64,000 bases of DNA from Flaccisagitta enflata (lineage: Eukaryota; Chaetognatha; Sagittoidea; Aphragmophora): positions 49,476,001-49,540,000 of the forward strand of contig OZ231127.1 of NCBI GenBank assembly GCA_965153355.1, in the 5' to 3' direction. A model generated the notes under the pieces. The model had not been told where the DNA came from, did no database searches, and saw nothing but the letters and a program-made list of their open reading frames with translations. Shown here piece by piece: positions 57,999-64,000 of the stretch. The stretch's first letter is position 1, and every line of letters begins with the position of its first letter. The translations under genes and the position numbers were made by a program.

Positions 57999-60900
57999 AT
58001 GGCTAATTTGGCCGATCTTCAAGCGGAGCTTTTGCGGAAAAAGAGCGAGTTGAAGGCGAAAAGCGGCGGCAGTTTGGGTGAAGGAAATTACATGCGGGCG
58101 GAAAAGAAGGAGAAAGCCAAGTCCATCTTTTCTAAGAAAAATAAAGGCGTCGACGAAAGAGTGGAAAAGGACGCCGAGCAGAGAGCCGAGGAAGAGAAAA
58201 CCTTCGAGAATGCCAGGAAGAAATTGGAAATGAAAGCCAAGATGTACGACAAAATGGCCAAGGGGGAAAATGGCGTCCTGGACAACGACAAAACTGGGTG
58301 ATTATCAAAGAATTTGGATAAGTGGTTGAATGTTGTGTTGAATTGTATTGTAGGGATTATCATTACTGCATAGTGTGTGGCCTCCAATGCAATGATTTAG
58401 AAACATAACAAATTGTTTTTTTTTGTTTCTGGCAGTTTGGAGGATCGGGTGATGGTCGATTTCCAACAAAAGGCTTTGGATCATTTTCAAGAGCAAAAGG
58501 CGAAGGTGGAAAAGCTTCGAGAGGAGGAAGAAAAGAAGAGAAAGATCAAAGACTTGGGTGACGGCAAAGTGGAATTCACCGACTCGTTAGGCAGAACCAG
58601 AGTCGCCGATAAAGCGGAAGTGAAGGATTTGATGGTGGGTACTGGAGATCCAAGGGGCTCTTTGATTGGAGTTCAAGGGGTTCTTTTATGTTTGCGAAAT
58701 GTTCAAGGATAAATGGAATGAGCCTTTCACTAAACTTTACTTAATTGAATTATAATTCCTGGTTCAAACTTCATCACAGGAAATGGACAAAGATTTGCGC
58801 GTAGATGCGGAGGCGGACAACCCTCACTCCACATTCCAAAAGATGAAGTTTATCAAATCCACAGAATTCCAAGAAACGGACGATGAAACGACAAAAGGAC
58901 CCGAGGCACAAATGAAGGAAAGGCTCCTCGTCTCTTCTGACATGCAACGCGAGGAATTACGCCAAAAATGGGAAAAGGTGAACCCGCTATACAGCCCTCT
59001 CATTAATTCCTCCTCCTCTTCACATCGATTCTCTTTCCTCGTCTGCACTTCGATTCCCCCTCATCTTCGCATCAATTCCCACTCATCTTCACGCCGAGTC
59101 CCCCTTCATCTTCACGTCAACTCCCCCTTCATCTTCACGTCAATTCCCCTTTCATCTTCACGTCAATTCCCCCTTCATCTTTACGTCAATTTCCCCTCCA
59201 CATCTTCACATCAATTCCTCCTCATCTTCACATCAATTCCTCCTCATCTTCACATCAATTCCTCCGCATCATCACATCAATTCCCCCTCCTCATCTTCAC
59301 ATCAATTCCCCCTCCTCATTTTCACATCAATTCCCCTCCTCCTTCACATCAATTCCTCCTCATCTTCACATCAATTCCCCCTCCTCATCTTCACATCAAT
59401 TCCCCCTCCTCATCTTCACATCAATTCCCCCTCCTCATCTTCACATCAATTCCCCCTCCTCATCTTCACATCAATTCCCCCTCCTCATCTTCACATCAAT
59501 TCCCCCTCCTCATCTTCACATCAATTCCTCCTCATCTTCTCATCAATTCCTCCTCATCTTCATATTAATTCCTCCTCCTCATCCATACCTCCTCATCTTC
59601 ACATCAATTTACCCTCCTCATCTTCACATCAATTCCTCCTCCTCATCTTCACAGCATTTCCCCCTCATATTCACATCAATTCCCCCTCCTCATCTTTACA
59701 TCAATTTCCTCTCCTCATCTTCACATCAATTCCCCCTCCTCATCTTTACATCAACTCCCCCTCTTCATCTTCACATTATTCCCCCTCCTTATCTTCACAT
59801 CATTCCCCCTCCTCATCCTCACATCAATTTCTCCTCCTCATCTTCACATCTATTCCTCCTCCTCATCTTCACATTGATCAATTCCTCCTCATCTTCACAT
59901 CAATTCTACTCATCTTCACATCAATTCCCCCTTCTCATCTTCATATCAATTCCCCCTCCTCATCTTCACATCAATTCCCCCCTCATCTTCACATTAAATC
60001 CCCCTCATCTTCACATTAATTCCCCCTCCTCAACTTCACATCAATTCCTCCTCCTCATCTACACATCAATTCCCCCTCCTCATCTTCACATCAATTCTCC
60101 CTCCTCATCTTCACATCAATTCCCCTTCCTCATCTTCACATCAATTCTCCCTCCTCATCTTCACATCAATTCTCCCTCCTCATCTTCACATCAATGCTCC
60201 CTTCTCATCTTCACATTATTCCCCCTCATCATCTTCACATTATTCCCCCTCATCATTTTCACATCAATTCTCCCTCCTCATCTTCACTTTAATTCCCCCT
60301 CCTCATCTTCACATCAATTCCCCCTTTTCATCTTCACATCAATTCCCCCTCCTCATCTTCACATCAATTCCCCCTCCTCATCTTCACATCAATTCCCCCT
60401 CCTCATCTTCACATCAATTCCCCCTCCTCATCTTCACATCAATTCCCCCTCCTCATCTTCACATCAATTCCCCCTCCTCATCTTCACATCAATTCCCCCT
60501 CCTCATCTTCACATCAATTCCCCCTCCTCATCTGTACATCAATTCCCCCTCCTCATCTGCACATCAATTCCCCCTCCTCATCTGCACATCAATTCCCCCT
60601 CCTCATCTTCTCAATAATTCCCCTTCCTCATCTTCACATCAATTCCCCCTCATCTTTGCATCAATTCCCCCTCCTCATCTTCGCATCTACTGCCCCTCTT
60701 TATCTTCACATCCACTTCCCCTCCTCATCTTCACATCCACCGCCCCACTTCATCTTCGCATCCACTACCCCTCCCCAGCTTTACATCAATTGTCCCTCTT
60801 CATCTACACGATCACATCAGTCGACCCTCCTTTCTTCATATCAATTGCTCCCTCATCTTCACATCAAAGGCCCCTCCTCATCTTCACATCGTTCCCCCCC

Positions 60901-62741
60901 TCATCTTCACATTAATTCTCCCTCATCCATTTTCCCTCATCTTCACATCATGCCCCTCCTCATCTTCACATTCATTCTCCCTCATCCATTCTCCCTCATC
61001 TTCACGTCCTTTCTCCTTCATCTTCACATCAATTCTCCCTCCTCATCAACTCCTCTCCTTGCCGCCCACCCACCTCTTCACATAGTTGATCTCTTCATAT
61101 TGTTTCTTCCTATTTATAGGAGGAAGAGGCGTTGTTGGACAAGGGCGACGTTCATTATCAAGACGTACAATTCGACGAAGTCCGTGATCTCGGAACCGGT
61201 TACTTCGGCTTCTCTCGCTCGGAGCGAGAGAGAGAGAAACAAAAGGAAGAATTGACGGAGATCAGAGAAGAGACGCTGACGGCCCGCGAGAGGGCGGAGA
61301 AGATCAAGGCTAAGAGGGCGGAAATGATGAAAGCCAGACTGGCTAAAGTCAAGGTGAGGCATTGGTAGATTTGTTTACTCATAAGGAAGGGCAAGGTGTG
61401 AAAGGTGTCGTGGTGGAGCTTTGAGCTCGCGATCAAACTACGAAGATAATATTCTCTCATTCTTCCTCTTGGGATTTGTTAGGCGCGACGAGGAATCGAG
61501 GACACAAGCAAAGAAGAGGAAGAGGCCGTCGCTCAAAAGGCTGCGGAGGACGAAGCAGAAGCCGCCAAGAAAGCGGAGCGTGAGAGATTGTACGAGTATC
61601 AACTGGATTTGGCCAGGCGAGCGAAAATCCGCGAATGGGATCAAGGCAAAGAAGCAACGCTCAGTAACGATAAGGAAGGTATGTTCTTTTGGTTTTCTGC
61701 CGCTCACAAAGCCTCTTGTCAGTATTCCAACATCACGCCTGTCACCATGCCATGCCACGCCAAAACGTTTATTCATCTCCGTTCCATCTCTTCATTTTCC
61801 TCCCCTCCCCGCTTCATTCATCTCCCCTCCCCGCTTCATTCATCTCCCCTCCCCGCTTCATTCATCTCTCCTCCCCGCTTTTATCTCCCCTCCCCGCTTC
61901 ATTTATCTCCCTTCCCCGCTTCATTCATCTCCCTTCCCCGCTTCATTCATCTCCCTTTCCCGCTTCATTCATCTCCCTTTCCCTCTTCATTCATCTCCCT
62001 TTCCCTCTTCATTCATCTCCCTTCCCCTCTTCATTCATCTCCCTTTCCCTCTTCATTCATCTCCCTTCCCCTCTTCATTCATCACTCTTCCCTGCTTCAT
62101 TCATCTCCCTCCCCGCTTCATTCATCTCCCTTTCCCGCTTCATTCATCTCCCTTTCCCGCTTCATTCATCTCCCTTTCCCGCTTCATTCATCTCCCTTTC
62201 CCGCTTCATTCATCTCCCTTTCCCGCTTCATTCATCTCCCTTTCCCGCTTCATTCATCTCCCTTTCCCGCTTCATTCATCTCCCTTTCCCACTTCATTCA
62301 TCTCCCTTCCCGCTTCATTCATCTCACTTCCCCGCTTCATTCATCTATCTTATCCGCTTCAGTCGTCCCCCTTCCATTCTTTCAATTAACACCCTTCCAC
62401 TTATGCATCTCTCTTCCAACTCTTCATTCATCTCTCTTCTAACTCTTCATTCATCTCCCTGACGCCTCCTCATTTATCTCCCTGCATCATTTGTTCGCGC
62501 CTCTTTATTCATCACTGTGAAACTTTTATTTCTTTCAGGTCCATCGTGGGAGAGCAAGACGGAAGAGATGCGTAATGAGAGGAACGATGAATTCGCGCCC
62601 CCGCTATCTTACCACGGAGACAAAGGTGGGAACTCCAACTTCAAAAACAAAAGGAAGAAACCGAGTCCAGACTACGAAGTTGACGACGACGACCCCGTCG
62701 CTAAAGGACTCAAAAATCTCAAAAACTTGTTCAACCTCTAG
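57999..62741 (+). CDS. CCDC174: CCDC174 (6 exons, 442 aa)
   Basis: Exons 57999-58297, 58436-58634, 58780-58977, 61120-61353, 61483-61678 and 62539-62741 with consistent phases; human is 467 aa. Matching blocks are LADLQAELLRKKSELK, VDERVEKDAEQRAEEEKTFE, KVEFTDSLGRTRVADKAEVK, EMDKDLRVDA, VRDLGTGYFGFSRSERE, RAEMMKARLAKVK, KIREWDQGKE and MRNERNDEFAPPLSY. Long Glu/Lys-rich coiled coils alternate with the conserved DSLGR and GxGYFxFxR motifs. The human protein is nuclear and associates with exon-junction/splicing factors; I infer the same here. Introns 3 (2.1 kb) and 5 (0.9 kb) are almost wholly minisatellite. Stop TAG. Confidence 0.95.
59020..61080. repeat. Minisatellite of ~24-25 bp filling CCDC174 intron 3
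   Basis: Roughly 80 units of the type CACATCAATTCCCCCTCCTC + ATCTT, diverged at the edges and homogeneous at about 59390-59520 and 60340-60600. The strand is strongly pyrimidine-biased. His/Ile/Ser/Pro frames spanning it are artefacts. Confidence 0.95.
61780..62480. repeat. Minisatellite of ~21-22 bp in CCDC174 intron 5
   Basis: About 30 units of CATTCATCTCCCTTTCCCGC + TT, with CCTCC, CCTTCC and CCTTTCC variants in blocks. Like the intron 3 array it is pyrimidine-biased and built around a TCATCT motif, but the units differ. Confidence 0.95.
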
Positions 62742-63057
62742 TTTCATCTCCTTAGCTAGCGGCGCTAGCCTAGCGCTCTAGTCGTCCTTCAACATTAGAT
62801 TCATATAGATCTAGCGATTGTTGATTTATGCGAGTTTAAAAGATTTGTTGTTTTCATTCCATTGATAATCATCCACCTTACCATAGGTTCCTGATGTTCA
62901 CACATAGCATGATGTAATTTTCTATGTTTTCCTATGTTCATAACTCGTTCCCCCTCGAAGGCATTTTCAGTAACTTAGATATTTGAATATCATTTTTCTT
63001 CAAGATTTATCTAAAAATGTAATACACGAAACACTCAAGCAGTTTAAACAATTTCCT

Positions 63058-63059
63058 AG
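63058..63059 (+). promoter_or_regulatory. Acceptor-like site upstream of TRIP4
   Basis: AAACAATTTCCTAG ends 7 bp before the TRIP4 ATG, 316 bp after the CCDC174 stop. Between them the sequence is AT-rich with no other feature. Confidence 0.35.
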
Positions 63060-63066
63060 TCGTACA

Positions 63067-63146
63067 ATGGCGACGCCATTAATGGCATGGTGCCAGAAGG
63101 AGTTGACGCGTTTGCTTCAGTTCGACACGTCGGAAGACATAGTGAG
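63067..63146 (+). CDS. TRIP4: TRIP4/ASC-1, first coding exon (continues beyond window)
   Basis: 26 codons plus AG: MATPLMAWCQKELTRLLQFD then TSEDIVR, followed by GTAAGTG. It aligns with the human TRIP4 start (PLVHWCTQQLRKTFGLD then VSEEIIQ). TRIP4 is the scaffold of the ASC-1 complex (transcription coactivation and ribosome-collision response). The next exon (human YVLSIENAEE region) is not found before 64000, so intron 1 is at least 0.85 kb. Identification rests on one short exon. Confidence 0.75.
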
Positions 63147-63490
63147 GTAAGTGAAAACGACTTTTCAATCAAGCCAGATATGTTGACTTTTCAGTAGTTA
63201 GCAAGGTGATTGGAGTCATTCGCTGGGCACGTCACGCTGTTTACGGATTCGAATGTTTGTCGTCTTGTTTGAGATCGCCTGCCGCTGGTTTGCAAAATCC
63301 TTCGGCATGTTTCACCGTTGTTCCATCTTCCTTATAGATATTGCACTGAACCCTCAGCCATTCTGAAAGCAGCTGAGACATTGAATTTCAATTTATGAAT
63401 GAATTACCGACCAACCACATCCCACTCGTGTCCGATTAAGTCAGTGATGCAACAACCCAGAAGAATTTGACTAGTTCGCGTTTTAGTTAG

Positions 63491-63633
63491 CTTTTTAGTC
63501 GCGGACACGCGACTCTACACCTTGCCTGTATGTCGGTCGGTCCGTCCGTCACATTTTTGAATTCCGAGCGGTTTTCGCATTACTGCTCCTGCCCAATCGT
63601 CCGCGACTGGATTGCCGTGTATCCGGCCTAGTT
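63491..63633 (+). mobile_element. Helentron-like copy in TRIP4 intron 1
   Basis: Head TTTTTAGTCGCGGACACGCG then ACTCTACACC, short GTCGGTCGGTCCGTCC core, CTGCTCCTGCCCA and GCCGTGTATCCGGCCTAGTT tail. Confidence 0.8.
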
Positions 63634-63639
63634 TTTACC

Positions 63640-64000
63640 AATTTTGCATTTGGGGTTCCACGGGACGTCCGGGTCAATCGATCGCCGGCCATTGGAACTG
63701 ATTTGACATCGCCCGTCGTGATTGTTTTCCCCTCGTGCAATAACAAATTATGCACGTATGTCTGGAAGAACTTCGTGGAGTGGTCTGTCCGCAAAGGAAA
63801 ATAAGCGTGATGAAAAAATACGCTTGGATGCCTCAATTCCGCAATCGGTTCAAAGCAAACTTTCTTACCAGCGTCGCAAGCCTCAGTGAGGTTGAATTCC
63901 ATATTTTGATGAAGGTCATACGGCAATTCCTCCTCTTCGCCCCGTGCTGCATTCTGTCGCTCACAAAAGCCGATTTCGTGGGATCCAACCTTGGCGACCC
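63640..64000 (-). CDS. Uncertain open frame on the minus strand
   Basis: The minus-strand frame is open from the window edge to inside the Helentron-like copy. It reads SHEIGFCERQNAARGEEEEL and LPYDLHQNMEFNLTEACDA, then reaches a good donor (GCTGGTAAGA, about 63868). That could be an exon of a gene lying on the other strand inside TRIP4 intron 1, or chance. I do not recognise the sequence. Confidence 0.2.

Noticed and set aside
59020-62480. CRISPR-like regular arrays
   Set aside because: Units are contiguous minisatellite copies without unique spacers, in introns of a eukaryotic gene.

Overview
The window is animal nuclear DNA. Six conserved metazoan genes can be assembled exon by exon from their protein families, all stop codons are used as stops, and the introns carry animal-type transposons (a CR1/L2-like LINE, hAT- and TA-type MITEs, Helentron-like short elements). 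Microsatellite density and repeat families suggest a repeat-rich, probably marine invertebrate; I cannot fix the phylum. All recognised genes lie on the + strand.

Layout. 1-13320: seven 3' exons of a large unidentified protein, possibly the cytoplasmic tail of a receptor, rich in homopolymers. 13321-18034: intergenic repeats. 18035-52686: VPS16 in 18 exons (842 aa, no gap in reading frame), stretched to 34.6 kb by transposons. Intron 1 holds a young gag-only LTR element with apparently identical LTRs. Intron 3 (13.8 kb) holds a three-level nest: a Helentron-like element split by a 6.1-kb long-TIR element and by a 6.0-kb TIR element that itself contains an intact two-ORF LINE. Introns 9 and 15 hold two copies of a TIR element filled with ~150/305-bp tandem repeats, and intron 13 a foldback element. 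52933-55500: DNAJA3/Tid1 (492 aa). 55678-56925: prefoldin subunit 1 (125 aa). 57511-57886: SMCO4 (60 aa). 57999-62741: CCDC174 (442 aa), with two minisatellite-filled introns. 63067 onward: first exon of TRIP4/ASC-1.

From VPS16 to TRIP4 the genes run head to tail, with coding-to-coding gaps of about 246, 177, 585, 112 and 325 bp (the 585-bp gap contains a 332-bp MITE). Most start codons sit just downstream of a pyrimidine-AG acceptor-like site that has no obvious donor between the genes. This fits a polycistronic, spliced-leader trans-spliced arrangement, but short promoters with 5'UTR introns are not excluded. The products work in separate processes: endolysosomal tethering (VPS16), mitochondrial chaperoning (DNAJA3), cytosolic chaperoning (prefoldin), a small membrane protein (SMCO4), nuclear RNA-associated function (CCDC174) and transcription/ribosome-rescue coactivation (TRIP4). 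Such a mix of housekeeping genes is typical of metazoan operons.

Exon borders were set by reading-frame phase, GT/AG sites and family alignment recalled from knowledge; no search was run.
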